Assembly: GCA_030248225.1 (NCBI GenBank)
Contig: JASANE010012226.1
Location: forward strand, 1-64,000
Origin: Trileptium ribeirensis
Lineage: Eukaryota; Nematoda; Enoplea; Enoplida; Thoracostomopsidae
Length of the DNA: 64,000 nt
Direction: 5' to 3'
Made by a program: the position numbers and the translations under genes. Positions within the stretch are counted from its first letter, which is position 1, and every line of letters starts with the position of its first letter. Positions 1-12,790 of the stretch are shown here, piece after piece. Under the pieces are notes generated by a model. That model was not told where the DNA came from. It did not search any database and worked only from the letters and a program-made list of their open reading frames with translations.

Positions 1-606
1 CCACATAACTATCTAGGAACTGTTGCTCGATAGTATTGGACAACAGCGGTGAAAGCCATAGAATAGCCGTTAAACCGCCAACGGTTTTATGCGTTGGGCT
101 AACGACCGGCCGTCATCTTACAGCTGGCCGTTAAAAATTTATTGCTATTGACAGCGGTCAAAACTATTGGTCGGCCGTTATGAGCTGTCGAGGATGTGGT
201 ATATGTTTTTATAGCTATTGCTATATAACTAATGCATTAACCCATACTATCGAATTTTTTGATGTAATCGTAAGCAATCAACATGCAACGATTTTGTAGC
301 GTCTGGTCATATTTAAGTAAATAATATGGTTATTATTAAACTAATATGAATCAATGTTCAATGTTAGACTCCGAAAGTTCAATGCCGTTGAGGTATGCTA
401 CGAAAATTTTAATTCGCATAGTATAGAAGTTTCTTGGCTATCCGCCAACCCCCAAGGTCCTTAGCCAGCCGCTATCCGTTAGCCATCGGCTGGCCATTAA
501 CACTCGGATGGCTGTTGGCCAACGCTATTGCTTGGCATGCGCAGATGAACACGGTACGCTTGGCAATGTATGCTGGAATTATTTGACGCAAGTGGGCATT
601 GAAGGA
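1..606 (-). mobile_element. TTAA composite element (tRNA-like core), split by a hAT-like insertion
   Basis: Bases 1-30 (CTATCTAGGAACTGTTGCTCG) match the middle of the composite family best seen at 60172-60434. The family sequence resumes at 528 and ends with GTGGGCATTGAAGGA before TTGA. The copy is interrupted by the element at 31-527 and its 5' part lies outside the window. Confidence 0.5.
31..527. mobile_element. hAT-like non-autonomous element with GGCC-rich ends
   Basis: Terminal inverted repeats are TAGTATTGGACAACAGC at the left and, read inward from the right, TAGCGTTGGCCAACAGC. Direct flanks are TTGCTCGA and TTGCTTGG, an imperfect 8-base target duplication. Both ends carry iterated words such as GGCCGTTA and GGCTGGCC. 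No transposase ORF is present. Confidence 0.6.
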
Positions 607-610
607 TTGA

Positions 611-2064
611 CAATGCTTCGGTTCACGATCACGGGTGTCTTTGTGGTTTGAAAAACATGGATGCATTTGACATATGTCATTTGTGCGGAGGTCAAGTTAT
701 AATATCCTCGCTTTTTGGAACTTTTGTCCCCCTGTAGTCGTGAACCTACCTTATAGATAATCAGGGTGACACACATACTGTAAATCAATTTCAGAGGGTG
801 TATGACACGTCATTAGTTACAAAATTTTTGTGCAGTGTCGCACACACCCTTAGCTACAAATTTTGCGCGAAATAACTGTTACGGATACCGTCTGTAGCTA
901 ATGCGGTTAAATAGTCAACCTCGGTTCTGTGTAGTTTTTTTTCAAATTTTCGATAATTGTATATTAACGGCCATATGAACGTTGATGAAATAATGCCGCA
1001 CATTGTGAATAAAACAGCAAGAAGACACGGTGCGCTTGACACTGTCGTAATGTGGCAATTGCCCTAGCTAGCTACCTTTGAAAAAACATATAAAAACATG
1101 AGGGTGTCTAGGACACCCTTTTGTGGACAGTGTGCCTGACACTGTGTGGTGTACATGGGTTCCAAACGATGGGGATATTATAACGTGCACGCCGCATTAT
1201 TAGCAACGTGCACCATGATTACCGCGACCTAGAGGGTGATACACTCCGCAACTGTTGAACAATCCCAACAATAGTATGGTCGACTATGACAGGCGTACTC
1301 CCAAATGGTGATGTTTTCGAGCACCCACGAAGTCCAATAATAAGATTTTTGCAGTAACCTATTAACTGGTTGACAAACATTGTGCTACAACGCAAACAAG
1401 GACTGAACTAGCGTCCTCGGATCTTAGCGTTGATTAACCAAGGTTTTGACAAAAACTAACCAGTACTTAAATAGATTGCTGGCTGTTCAATTATTGCAAT
1501 CATACCGGCTGCTGACTGCTGGTCGGTAATCCGTTGACGGCTCATTTCAGGTTTACCTGTTGGTTATGTTTTAAATTTTTTTACTATACGACTTATGACT
1601 CAATTTTAGTTTTTACTGTTTTCTACACTCAAAAGCATCTCCCGAATTTTGTATTTTCGGATATGTATGTTATATGTTGCACACGTTTTTAATTGGAAGC
1701 GATAACTGCTGTTTTATTTAAACGATTTGTAAATTTTAACTATTTCGCGTGCGGACTTACACAAATACTGCTTTCCACTGTTTCTGTTAGTATTAAATTC
1801 ATTACAATATATTCGTATTAATACTTCGGTGCACACAGTGCGCCAATTGAAAAAATGTTACTTTTATTTCTGTATTTTGCGTTTGACTCAGAATATCCAT
1901 CAAAATTTGTGTTACTATAAAATATTAAGAATAGTTAATGCTTTTTTGAGGATATTTGAACCTGGTGGAATTGATAATGGAATCTGTTGATTGGCATAAA
2001 TTTGCAACTTGCAATCTGGTCGAACCAAGAAACTCTAATTTAGGCGGAAGCGGATGCTTCGCAA
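611..2064. other. Unassigned AT-rich DNA
   Basis: No gene is recognised. A GTGTC-rich patch at about 793-1150 contains GGGTGTCTAGGACACCC and repeated CAGTGTG/CACACTG words, perhaps the worn ends of another inverted-repeat element. Confidence 0.4.
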
Positions 2065-2065
2065 A

Positions 2066-2320
2066 CACATGTCAATGTTTGGAATCTTTTTAACTAAGGT
2101 CTTAGACACATAGGTAGATATTGCTTAAAGATGTATCCCATAATTTTTAAAAATGTTGCGTGTACTTAAGTAACTTAGCTGCAACAATAAAACACATGTC
2201 AATGTTTGAAATCTTTTTAACGAAGGTCTTAGACACATAGGTAGATATTGCTTAAAGATGTATCCCATAATTTTTAAAAAATGTTGCGTGTACTTAAGTA
2301 ACTTAACTGCAACAATGAAA
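2066..2320 (+). repeat. Two tandem 127-128-bp repeats
   Basis: Copies begin at 2066 and 2193 with CACATGTCAATGTTTG and differ at only a handful of positions. Their ends (GCTGCAACAATAAAAC) resemble the start of the 68-bp unit that follows, so the two arrays are related. Confidence 0.9.
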
Positions 2321-3056
2321 CATCATCATCCTCACGCAGCCATAGCATATCTTTAAAATCATTTGCCAGCGTAGCTACAACAATAAAACATCATCATCCT
2401 CACGCAGCCATAGCATATCTTTAAAATCATTTGCCAGCGTAGCTACAACAATAAAACATCATCATCCTCACGCAGCCATAGCATATCTTTAAAATCATTT
2501 GCCAGCGTAGCTACAACAATAAAACATCATCATCCTCACGCAGCCATAGCATATCTTTAAAATCATTTGCCAGCGTAGCTACATCAATAAAACATCATCA
2601 TCCTCACGCAGCCACAGCATATCTTTAAAATCATTTGCTAGCGTAGCTACAACAATAAAACATCATCATCCTCACGCTGCCATAGCATATCTTTAAAATC
2701 ATTTGCCAGCGTAGCTACAACAATGAAACATCATCATACTCACGCAGCCATAGCATATCTTTAAAATCATTTGCCACCGTAGCTACAACAATAAAACATC
2801 ATCATCCTCACGCAGCCATAGCATATCTTTAAAATCATTTGCCAGCGTAGCTACAACAATAAAACATCATCATCCTCACGCAGCCATAACATATCTTTAA
2901 AATCATTTGCCAGCGTAGCTACAACAATAAAACATCATCATCCTCACGCAGCCATAGCATATCTTTAAAATCATTTGCCAGCGTAGCTACAACAATAAAA
3001 CATCATCATCCTCACGCAGCCATAGCATATCTTTAAAATCATTTGCCAGCGTAGCT
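2321..3056 (+). repeat. 68-bp satellite, eleven copies
   Basis: CATCATCATCCTCACGC recurs at 2321, 2389, 2457, 2525, 2593, 2661, 2729, 2797, 2865, 2933 and 3001, an exact 68-base period. Copies are nearly identical, with single substitutions mainly in copies 5-7 and 9, so the array is young or being homogenised. Confidence 0.97.
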
Positions 3057-3060
3057 GGAA

Positions 3061-4689
3061 CAGTTTGTTCTCTCAGCTCCCGCCATTATAGATTCGCCCG
3101 TGCTTGTATCGTATCATCGCGGATTTTACAAAAGGCCTAATTATTCTTTACTTTGGCAATATAATGTGAGATAAACATTGAATGTAAACCTAGCAATTTA
3201 ATATGAGTCTACTTGCGCGTACAATTATAGCGAAACTATTTTAGAAGCAAAATTGCATATCATAATATTATATATACTTCTGTTGCGTTGTATACAGGAT
3301 GGCGTCAAAAATACTCCTGAATCCACAGATTACACAGTCGGATTGAAGTTACGCTGATACGTTTAGATAAAGTAGTTAAAATTTGTTTGGTTTAAAATGT
3401 TTTATTCAAAAGTAGCCGCCCATAATATCTAAAATAGAAAAATAATTGAGGGTTCAGGGCGATTTCATTTTAAGTAACCCTTTTATTCTTGCAAGTATGT
3501 ATTACCATAATCAGGAGAACATTAGATGTTTGGGAATTTGCGAATTTTTTAACAATAATGCCTCCTTTCAAAGGTGCCGCTACAACATACCTGTTCTTAA
3601 GCTTTGGCTTTCCCTAAAGGGTCCTCATCGATCTGGATCATTGGGAAGAAAAATAAAACTATAAATTCTGAAAGCTTTCATATAAAATAGCTTTTCATTA
3701 TTCAGATTTGACAAGAGCAGCATCAGACTATTGACAATGAGGGGCGTCGTATAGCCAGCGGCGCCTTTGCTTCATTCCCCGAACAACTAGTTAAACATTA
3801 GAATTCACTGTTGCACTGTATAGTTGCATGATTTCTTGGTAAATTACATAAGTGTCGTTTTGTAATAAAACTGTATTATTCATCGGTGATGCGAAATATT
3901 AAAATAGTTCCAAAATAATTTCATGTAAGAATGAAATAAATTGATTAAAATATATATTCACACTACCACCGCCCGGCTCTATTTGTACTTAAAAATCAAT
4001 GACTCGTTTCAATTGAAATTTTCCAATTGTTTACGATAACGAATTGCGAATGTGATTTAATCGTAATGAATTTCACACGATTTGTTCAATTCCATTAAGC
4101 TCGAAGAAGATAAAAGATAGATAATATTCGAGCAATTAGATGTGAGAAAGAGCAGGAAAATCGATATTAAACACTGCGTACTTCTTATACTTTGCTGTTC
4201 AACTCTTCCGGGGTATTTGCGCCAGATTATGTTCTAGGGCTCCAGTTTTGATCCAGTCAACCATAATTCCGTCCAGATCTGCCATGCCGCCCATATCTAA
4301 GTTGTGTTTGCTCTTTTTAGGTTTGTAAATATTTTTTATAAGAAATATGATGTATCTATATAAATATCGATATCTAAACAAACATATTTATTCATTTTAT
4401 ATAGGTATTTACTATTTTTAAAATATATTATTTGCATCTTTATAATGAACACTGTTAATCATAGTACAGGTTGTTACGAATTTATATCCCTTAATATTAA
4501 GCATTAAATTTTCTTAAAACCATACTATGGAAAATATTCATTAATATTAAAGACAACAAATAGCTTTGATAATTAGTACAATATTTCTCAAATATTAAGG
4601 ATTTCTTAATATTACCGCTGGTCAATTCTTTTTCTTTTACATTCCGAGACTTTAGAGAAATGTTTTGTACTAAATATATGTTAACCCAT
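3061..4689. other. Unassigned AT-rich DNA
   Basis: Short open frames occur but none shows a recognisable motif or splice pattern. Confidence 0.5.
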
Positions 4690-5240
4690 CAAAGACTGTG
4701 CTTTTTTACTTGCGCCAAAGGCTGAAGGGGCCTAACAGGCCCCTGGAAAAATACGTCTGTTTGATACGAAACAATACGCAAATGCAGCAATTCTCGCGAA
4801 ATATTGTTTAAAGTTACCGTGAAATTCCGCTATAATTCTGCAAAAATTATACTGTGGGCCTGGCAGGCCTCATCTCAGTCCTGGGAGGAGTATAAAATTT
4901 ATTCCAATTGTTGCGTAATTTTTTCATTTTTTCAAGGACTGAGAGGGGCCAGAGAAGCCTTTTTCTCTTATGATATGGTTATAACACATTATCTCAGTCA
5001 ACAGAATCACAGTATAAAATTTATTCCAATTGTTGCGTAATTTTTTCATTTTTTCAAGGACTGAGAGGGGCCAGAGAAGCCTTTTTCTCTTATGATATGA
5101 TTATCTCAGTCAACAGAATCACCGACAATTAAATTAATTTAAAACGATATTTCTCCCTAAATTTTGTTTAAAGGCACCGCAAATCCTGCTATAATTCTAC
5201 AAAAACCGCGCTGATCTTCCTCAGTGATGGGAGGGTTAAG
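4690..5240. repeat. Nested direct repeats with GGGGCC hairpins
   Basis: A 122-base unit starting TATAAAATTTATTCC occurs at 4891 and 5013. Outside it, GTTTAAAG...CTATAATTCT is shared by about 4806 and 5168. AGGGGCCTAACAGGCCCCT near 4737 is a perfect short hairpin. Confidence 0.85.
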
Positions 5241-5929
5241 GAATGTAGTATTTAATATTAATGTAAATTTAGTACTGAATATTCATTAATACCTAAAATT
5301 ATATTACAAATGTATCTGTTTGTGCCACAATGTCCGGAACGTATGGAATTGTATTCTTTAAATTGTGTTTTCTCAATAAACTACCTTCTTTACATACTTA
5401 CCTGGACAAATGAAATATCAAAAAAACGAGAATATAAAATGCTGTTGAGAAAGCCGATTTAAAATATATCATTTTGAAAACAGAGAAAGCACGTCGTGTG
5501 GTCGTTTCATTGCTTATGCTAAACTTAGAAACCCTCTTTCAAGCAATTCATAATACTAATATACATTTTTATAATCCTTAATCTCGGAATTCTCATGATT
5601 TATAAGTGATAAATAACGTTTATGATAAACACAACAGGTGTGCAGCTCGCTATTCAAAAATGGGTACCGACTCAGAGTAATGGTGCCATAAGAGATAATT
5701 GTTTGCAATAAGGAAAAATCCTTTTCCGGCGATTTTTACCGAAAAGGATTCCCGCCCCTTTTTATGCGCCTCTGAAACGCAACGTAATCTCTAAATTCCA
5801 AAAAGCATATTTCAGTACTAATAGTCCTACTTGGATTTAGCTTCAATGAAACCAATCCTCTCGGCAGATAATGTTCACCTTATACACCTAAAATTATCGT
5901 ATTTCAAAAGAATATTTTCCTATGTATTT
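5241..5929. other. Unassigned AT-rich DNA
   Basis: No gene or repeat is recognised apart from the palindromic CCTTTTCC...GAAAAGG near 5720-5750. Confidence 0.4.
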
Positions 5930-6117
5930 GGGGAATGTTCCATCCCTGATGCAGTTTACAAATCATTCGCCTTTAACACAGCAAAAAGTTTGGGGAATGT
6001 TTCATCCCTGATACAGTTTACAAATCATTCGCCTTTTTAACACAGGAAAAAATTTGGGGAATGTTTCATCCCTGATACAGTTTACAAATCATTCGCCTTT
6101 AACACAGGAAAAAATTT
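5930..6117 (+). repeat. Three tandem 62-64-bp repeats
   Basis: Units begin GGGGAATGTT at 5930, 5992 and 6056 and run through CATCCCTGAT to AACACAG. The second has a 2-base T insertion. Confidence 0.93.
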
Positions 6118-7230
6118 CATTCATATGTAGGAGTAATGTCGTTAAGTAAAAATTACCTGAATAGTAAGGAAATTCGCTCTGAACATTCAGTACTAATACT
6201 TTTAGGAAACGTTTCATTTAGTTTTTCGATTTTATGGTTAAGGGATAATTTGCTAAATATAAACGAATAATTTTACAAATTCAAAAATTTCTTTAATATC
6301 AAAGGTAATATTCCTTTACAATCAGCACTAAAATTTTAAGGAAAATATCGGGGTTCAGTACTAACATTATCAATGCAAAATATAACATACATGTTATGAT
6401 TTATGTTCTTACGCATGTAATACAGAACAGGTTATTGCATAACTTGAAACAGAACTGACAGTGTTAGATTATCGCGAACTTATACATGACATATGTGTTT
6501 AATGGAGATTTTATGCCTCAAATCATTACTTCACTGAAGACTTGACTCATAAATAGACACAGTTAGTGTCCATGAAAATAAAACATTGACTGCGATTCGT
6601 GTGGCGTGTAAAGTTTCTCTTTTTTTAATAATTGGACTGATATATACTTCTCATATCAACACTGTTCCCCTTCAACATATATATCTCAAGGTATTGTGAA
6701 CACCATTCACCTTTAACCATATTTATGATGTTGTAATCCAATGAATGTTAAAGCCATACGGATGCAGCAACACCTTAAGTGGGTTGTCAGTAGCCATTTA
6801 CTTAATGGCTGTAAGCAAGGATTGCTGCCACGCCTAACGGTCGAACCGCAACCTAATGCTCCGCGGCCCAAAAATATTTTAACAATGTTGGTTGGCCATG
6901 CTAAGATTTTGTTGCAAAAACTGGCGTGACGAGCGAAATTACAGGGAAAAGCTTGATTTCACCATTAATTTGAGAATTGTGTATTTCCTAATGATAAATT
7001 GGGGAAAATTATTCCCGAGAGATTTTGTTATTTTGGGTGCCAAAATTTTAGTGATTTGGTCTTACATTTTTAGGATAAAGTTTGTATCATATTTTTCGTC
7101 GGAGTAAATTTCAGCCATCAAAGTTACAGAGAATTACAGAACATTCTGTAGAACAGTGCGGGAAAACAACTTCGGTATATGCAAAAGGTTTCCAAAGCCG
7201 GAAAGAGCTTTTAAATTGCGTAGAAGTTTG
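6118..7230. other. Unassigned AT-rich DNA
   Basis: Two short open frames at 6741-7107 have no recognisable motif and no splice context that I can support. Confidence 0.4.
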
Positions 7231-7712
7231 TAAACTACGTTGAGTAAAATATTTAATGTGGTTACGTAATTATCAATTTTCTCATGCCATGCCAGTTTGA
7301 ATTATATCACTGCTCATCACACGCAGTTCACGAGCGATAAGGTGTGCTGTTTTTAAACTACGTTGTGTAAAAAATTTAATGTGGTTACCTAATTATCAGT
7401 TTTCTCATGCCATGCCAGTTTGAATTATATCACTGCTCATCACACGCAGTTCACGAGCGATCAGGTGTGCTGTTTGTAAACTACGTTGAGTAAAAAATTT
7501 AATGTGGTTACCTAATTATCAGTTTTATCATGCCATGCCAGTTTGAATTATATCACTGCTCATCACACGCAGTTCACGAACGATCGTGTGTGCTGTTTGT
7601 AAACTACGTTGAGTAAAAAATTTAATGTGGTTGCCTAATTATCAATTTTCGCATGCCATACCAGTTTCAATTATATCATTGCTCATCACACGCAGTTGAA
7701 GATCATGTCTGC
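7231..7712 (+). repeat. Four tandem 123-bp repeats
   Basis: TAAACTACGTTG starts at 7231, 7354, 7477 and 7600, an exact 123-base period. The first three copies are about 95% alike; the fourth is more diverged and truncated at its end. Confidence 0.95.
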
Positions 7713-7715
7713 TGT

Positions 7716-8640
7716 GAAAATCTGAAAAACAATCTAATTACTCTTAACTGCCGCAGACAATATTGATAAAATTCAGGCTGATTTTGCTCAAAAATAAGTT
7801 GTTCAACACACGTGCGCAGATATATGGAAATATTGCTAAAAGTTCTTTAAACTAAGATATGTTTTTCACTAAATGACCGTCTGCGGTAGAAACTTAGGCA
7901 CACTGAACTCAATTTTATTTAAATATTTTTGTAAATTCAAGGTGTTGGAAACAAAATGTTCTCAAACTACTATGTCATATAAAGCAGGTCAACTCATCAC
8001 AAACTGCCGGATTAATTTAGCCTAATTTCGCTGCAATGTGAGAATCTTAATTTCTGATCCTGCACATTAGTTTTTAAAAGGGCGTATATGATGGCCCGTG
8101 CTCGTATTGATTCCTACACAACGCGTATTTCTGTGGACTTCATTACCGGAAGTATGTGTTTCTCAGTAGGAGAACAATACAATCAAATCCATGTTTTGCT
8201 GAATTCTACAAAATTTGGTATTGCAATAGGATAAAACCAAAGGTAAAAGAAGTATTACTATGAACTAAAAATATATATATTTAATTCTTTGTCATCTACA
8301 ATTGATTTTAACCAACTCATCCGAAAGTTTTCTTTACGTAAGCCTAAAGCGATTAATTTAAAGTTATTTGGGCATCCATGTATACATACATGTCTTTTTA
8401 AATCATTACAATTCACTTTTCAATAGCTGCCGTATTGAAAGTGGATCTTCGATTAGGAACTATCCGTGCCAGCAAAGGATATCACAGAACATGAAAATAT
8501 ATATATGGCTTAAACTTTTGTATAGCACTCATTACTCAGTTAATTGAAAATCAAACAAATTGAAAATTGGTTTCAATAAATTATGTTTCTAAATTATGTT
8601 ATCCCTGTTCGGGATTGTGGGAGAAGTAATCAACCGAAAT
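7716..8640. other. Unassigned AT-rich DNA
   Basis: Nothing was recognised on either strand. Confidence 0.4.
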
Positions 8641-8645
8641 TACAG

Positions 8646-8710
8646 AAAAAATTAAATTAAATTAAATTAAAATTAAATTAAATTAAAAGTTAAATTAAAT
8701 TAAAAGAAAT
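8646..8710. repeat. AAATT simple repeat
   Basis: The stretch is an imperfect (AAATT)n microsatellite. Confidence 0.95.
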
Positions 8711-9523
8711 TACCGAATAGTTATTTGCGACAGTATTTGTTTCCTATTTGTTCAATAGTTTCTTCAATACAAACATTTTCTGAACATTCACTATTAACCT
8801 TTGAATTTCACGCCTGTACTTAGACGAATGACATTCATAATATGAATTTTTTAAATAAAATTTTGAATATCTTCAATTGGATAGCACCAAAAATGGATTT
8901 ACGGCTTTTTGTCACTAAACCGTCGATATGGTTCTTAATGTTTATAAATGGTATTGGTCGGAAAGAATCTTTGTGAACAGTTTTGCTGATCATGATAGTT
9001 TTATTATTTATGTATTGACCAGATACTTCTCCGGGTTTATTGGATTTCGACTATTTCTGAAAGCTTTGCGAACTTATCCAATAGTATGTATGCTGAGAGC
9101 ATGATGGATTAGGATGTTGCATAACAATGTTTAGTATTAGAATTACGTTAATTTTTATCGTTCTAAAAGTGGTAGATGCTTCGCTGGTTCCGTCCGCGAT
9201 TGGTATTTATGGCATATGAGGTGCTTCGTCACCAGTGATGTGTGTCCGTAATTCTTGGCAGTAGAATGCCATGTAGAATATAAACACGTGATACGTGTTT
9301 TTGAAATGGTGTATCGCCCAACGTTCATACGAGTCTCAAAAAATACTAAATGTGAATATGCAAGCTATATTGCAATCAATTTATAATTTTTATGGGTCGT
9401 TTAATTTTTTTGTTATTGTTAGACTTTCTTCCGTAGTATCTAGAAAATTTGGGTTGCAGAGGTTTTTCTCACTAATAAATTTCCTAACCTAACCCAACCC
9501 TTTTCACTAACTCACCGTTCTAG

Positions 9524-9735
9524 TAAGGCCTACAATCCAAGCAAGGCCAGCGGTGCAATACTGAGCCCGTCTAACCGCGCAGGCGGCAGTCAATCTAAGT
9601 GAGAATCTCAGACCCAGAGCATTGCTAATACCAGCAAAACGCGGAGTCCGCTGTTACCTTTCTGCAAAAAGAACAACACAGCCACCCAGCCGCTGCAAAT
9701 AAAATTATACGTACTGAACGCAGCAACTACGGTAT
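9524..9735 (+). other. GC-richer segment with a nearly open frame; identity unknown
   Basis: After CGTTCTAG the frame reads KAYNPSKASGAILSPSNRAG and remains open past one TGA, with a good GTGAGA donor at that TGA. Base composition differs from its neighbours. It could be a lone exon, or a worn transposon ORF, since it runs into a composite mobile element. No family is recognised. Confidence 0.2.
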
Positions 9736-9736
9736 C

Positions 9737-9895
9737 TGGGAGCTCAGTTGCTCGGTTCCTTAAGGAACTTTACAAAGGGAGCCAACAACAACGCACGTGT
9801 AAACACAGGCTGCAATGGAGTGCATCGCCTTGCAATGAGCGCGATACCAAATGTGTCAATTGAGGAACTAAAGGGTTTTAACAGAGATAACAGTA
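9737..9895 (-). mobile_element. Fragment of the TTAA composite element
   Basis: ATCTGGGAGCTCAGTTGCTCGGTTCC and the following AACAACGCACGTGTAAAC match the 60172-60434 copy. The tRNA-like half is missing. Confidence 0.55.
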
Positions 9896-9948
9896 TTATT
9901 ATTACTTTGCAAAAATATTCACACCAAGCTTCTGCTATCTGCGATTAA

Positions 9949-10760
9949 ACATCGGCAGTCACGAATGTTTAGAGTTTTTCCATTTAAATCTCGAGTATAA
10001 TCCAGGATTGAAATACAGAGAATTTTTAGAACATTGAGTATTACAAATTTATCATGTAATCATAGCTTGAAGGTTTTACTTGCTGTTCCTTACTGTCTGG
10101 CGGTTGGATACTTTAGACAGTTGAACTAAAATTTGCACTACGATCTTATGGGTGCGTATCAGGGCTTGTATTCCAATCTTGCAAATTCCGACTGATGTAT
10201 TTAAAAGGTGATTAAATTGTGAATTGTTATGTGTAAGTGTTTACGATCAGTCTATCAAAGAACAAATTGTTTAAACTTTTTGCCACAATGTTGCTTATAT
10301 CTATTTAAAAAACTCCTGTTCCCAAACACAATTTAATCTTTTTCCGCACATCTTAGATTAAGCACTTTAGCACAACTAGGACAAGTTCTCTTATCTATCT
10401 TGATACACTTTAATAGCGTGTATTTATTTACACCATACTTCCTCCACAATCCTTCCCGTTCATGACAGTACAGTAGTATGACTATCGTCTTTCAGATACC
10501 ATGTAATGTTTCTGTCGCAAGTAAATTCATTAACTTGCAGTAGTTCTCATGATGAAATTTTCATCTATTTCAGACATTAGATTGTTCATAATTTATATAT
10601 TGTTGCAGCAAAAATTTTCCAACCATTACGGTTTATTAGCAAAACTTTTTGTAAATCACATTTTTAAATTCCAGATAATGACAACAATTTCACGTTAATA
10701 TTTTAGCGGCCCAATAGTTGGTCGTGAATCTGATATACATAATTTTTATTAAAAAATCCA
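9949..10760. other. Unassigned AT-rich DNA
   Basis: Nothing was recognised on either strand. Confidence 0.4.
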
Positions 10761-10878
10761 TTAAAAATTTATTGCCGAGTCACTATATTGATTATGTACA
10801 TTAAAAGTAAATAAAATTAGACAAAAATTAAGTTTTTTAACAGCAACACTGGTTAAAATAATTTCGAATACATTCAGA

Positions 10879-10997
10879 CTTGTGGTTACAGGGGGTTCAC
10901 TGCTACAACTTAACGACCTCTGCAACGATGGAGAACTGTCACATGCATTTAGGTATTGATCTATAATCAAATTTGAAGTTCCTTCAAATGTGTCCAT
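10879..10997 (-). other. Possible first exon, unproven
   Basis: An ATG at 10997 (- strand) opens MDTFEGTSNLIIDQYLNACD and continues with a Ser-rich stretch. A CpG-richer patch lies just upstream (11020-11110). No partner exon or family was found, so it may be chance. Confidence 0.12.
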
Positions 10998-11109
10998 TTA
11001 AACCTTCTCCCCACGCCTACTTAGTTGCTATGACCGCGGGCCGGAAGATGCTATAAACGAATACAAACAATAATGATTTTTAACGTCCGTAGCGTCGTGC
11101 CGTGAGGAC

Positions 11110-12535
11110 AACTAATCGTTGGTTGTAATAAATGTTGTGTAATAAAGATAACAAAATAAATGTCTTTCAAAAAATTTTAATTATGTATAAAAAATATTGC
11201 AATAACTTCGTTGGATGAGATAGTGTATATTCTACGTAGAATGTTGTATACAACGCTCTTGCGACCAGTAATTTTGTAGCAGATACTATTTTTAAAAAAC
11301 AAACTTTGATTACCTTTTATTTAAACATGTCAACTTTCATGATGTAAATATTCTGATATTTCCCACAGTTACGTGCAAAGCTCGTATCGTGTGGCATCAA
11401 TTTCTCGTTATGTATATACCACATCTATTTATTGAACTCATAGACCAAAGTTGAAGAGTCCAAAATTATTCAAAGTGCGTAGCGGTCAGCCATAATAAAG
11501 TGTTTTATGTGGTATTGCTGATAGTTTTTCACTCAATAATATCCTGCGAATGGGTACTCATTGCCACTACTATCTCCAATACGTTATGTTGATGCTAATT
11601 CTTTACAACTGTTTAATTTCGTCCTGCTGACCGACATCCCTCATATAAAGTTGAAATGAAACAAACTTAACTATATATATTTGGAAAATCAATGGTTTCT
11701 TAGTGCAAAGGTATGTTTAATAAATTTACGTCAATATGATTCAAAAATTTTCTTTTATTCTTTTAACACAAGCGGCGCCCTTCCACTTGCTTTATTTAGA
11801 CCACTCAAATCATTCCATCCAAGACGTGTTTGTTTGGCCCGATCGGTAAACTTCAACTTGGTTCAGAAAAACACAAACGGGGCTCCCAACAAACCCTAAT
11901 ATATGATTCAGTCTTTTCGTGATAGGTCCTTAGAATTGCAAAACATACCGATAATTTACATTTTGGTTTATTGTTACAACAATCTGGTTTGATTAATGTA
12001 GTACAGTGACCAGATTTCGTCTGCGTTTCAAAGCACACATACCTTTATAACACCGATTTCAACGTTTTTTTACCGACAGCATGTATTTCAAAAAATTTGT
12101 TTATGCAGATTTACTAGAAATATTTTATGTTCCAAAGTAAACCAACCACAATTGACTATGTTTGCATGTGTTTCGAAGTTTTAACATAGAAAGTGAAGAC
12201 AAAAAATTTTTCATCAAAGTATTTTGGCCAAAAACAAGTACATGGAGTTTAGTGCTAGACAAAAGTTTTCGTGGTGCAAGAAGTAGTAGTCAACTGTATT
12301 TCGACGTTAAAAAGCTTAAAAAGAAGCTTAAAAACAAACTCTTAAATGGTCGAGAGCTCTCTGTATTTTAAATAAAGTTTTAGAGTCTAAACCGCAAAAG
12401 TATTTTGAATTTGTCAGGAAAGTCTTGAGAACTGTACATTTGCTTTTGGAGAATATGTACGATGTGATAGTCTCCTTACAAATACTTCGATAAATTTTAC
12501 ACAGCATCGCATTACACTTTGCTTTACCTGAGCAG
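11110..12535. other. Unassigned AT-rich DNA
   Basis: Several 60-70-codon open frames lie here; none has a recognisable motif. Confidence 0.4.
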
Positions 12536-12539
12536 ACTA

Positions 12540-12790
12540 ACTCGGTTTTAACAATTTAGTTCTTAAATTGACGTATTTGTCAACGCGAGCATTGCAACGC
12601 GATGCACTAACCGAGTTTGTCGTGCTGCATGCGTTTGCGCGTGCGTCATTGTTATCATATTTTATAAAGAAACGAGCCACCCCTCCCGTATAGATTAGCG
12701 GTTAGCGTAGAAGGCTCGCACCAAAACGATTCAGGTTCAGTCCACCGCCGGAGAACAAAAGCTTGCTCAAGAATGTACGAAATACGCATT
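12540..12790 (+). mobile_element. tRNA-like composite element
   Basis: The element is shared almost end to end with 31552-31805: ...AAATTGACG...TTTGTCA, a GCGTGCGT block, then a tRNA-like core with TAGCGGTTAGCG (A-box-like) and GGTTCAGTCC (B-box-like). Confidence 0.7.

Noticed and set aside
2321..3056. CRISPR-like array
   Set aside because: The 68-base units are contiguous with no unique spacers, and the DNA is animal; it is a satellite.
5831..6040. 69-codon frame
   Set aside because: It is mostly the 62-bp tandem repeat read through, with no motif.
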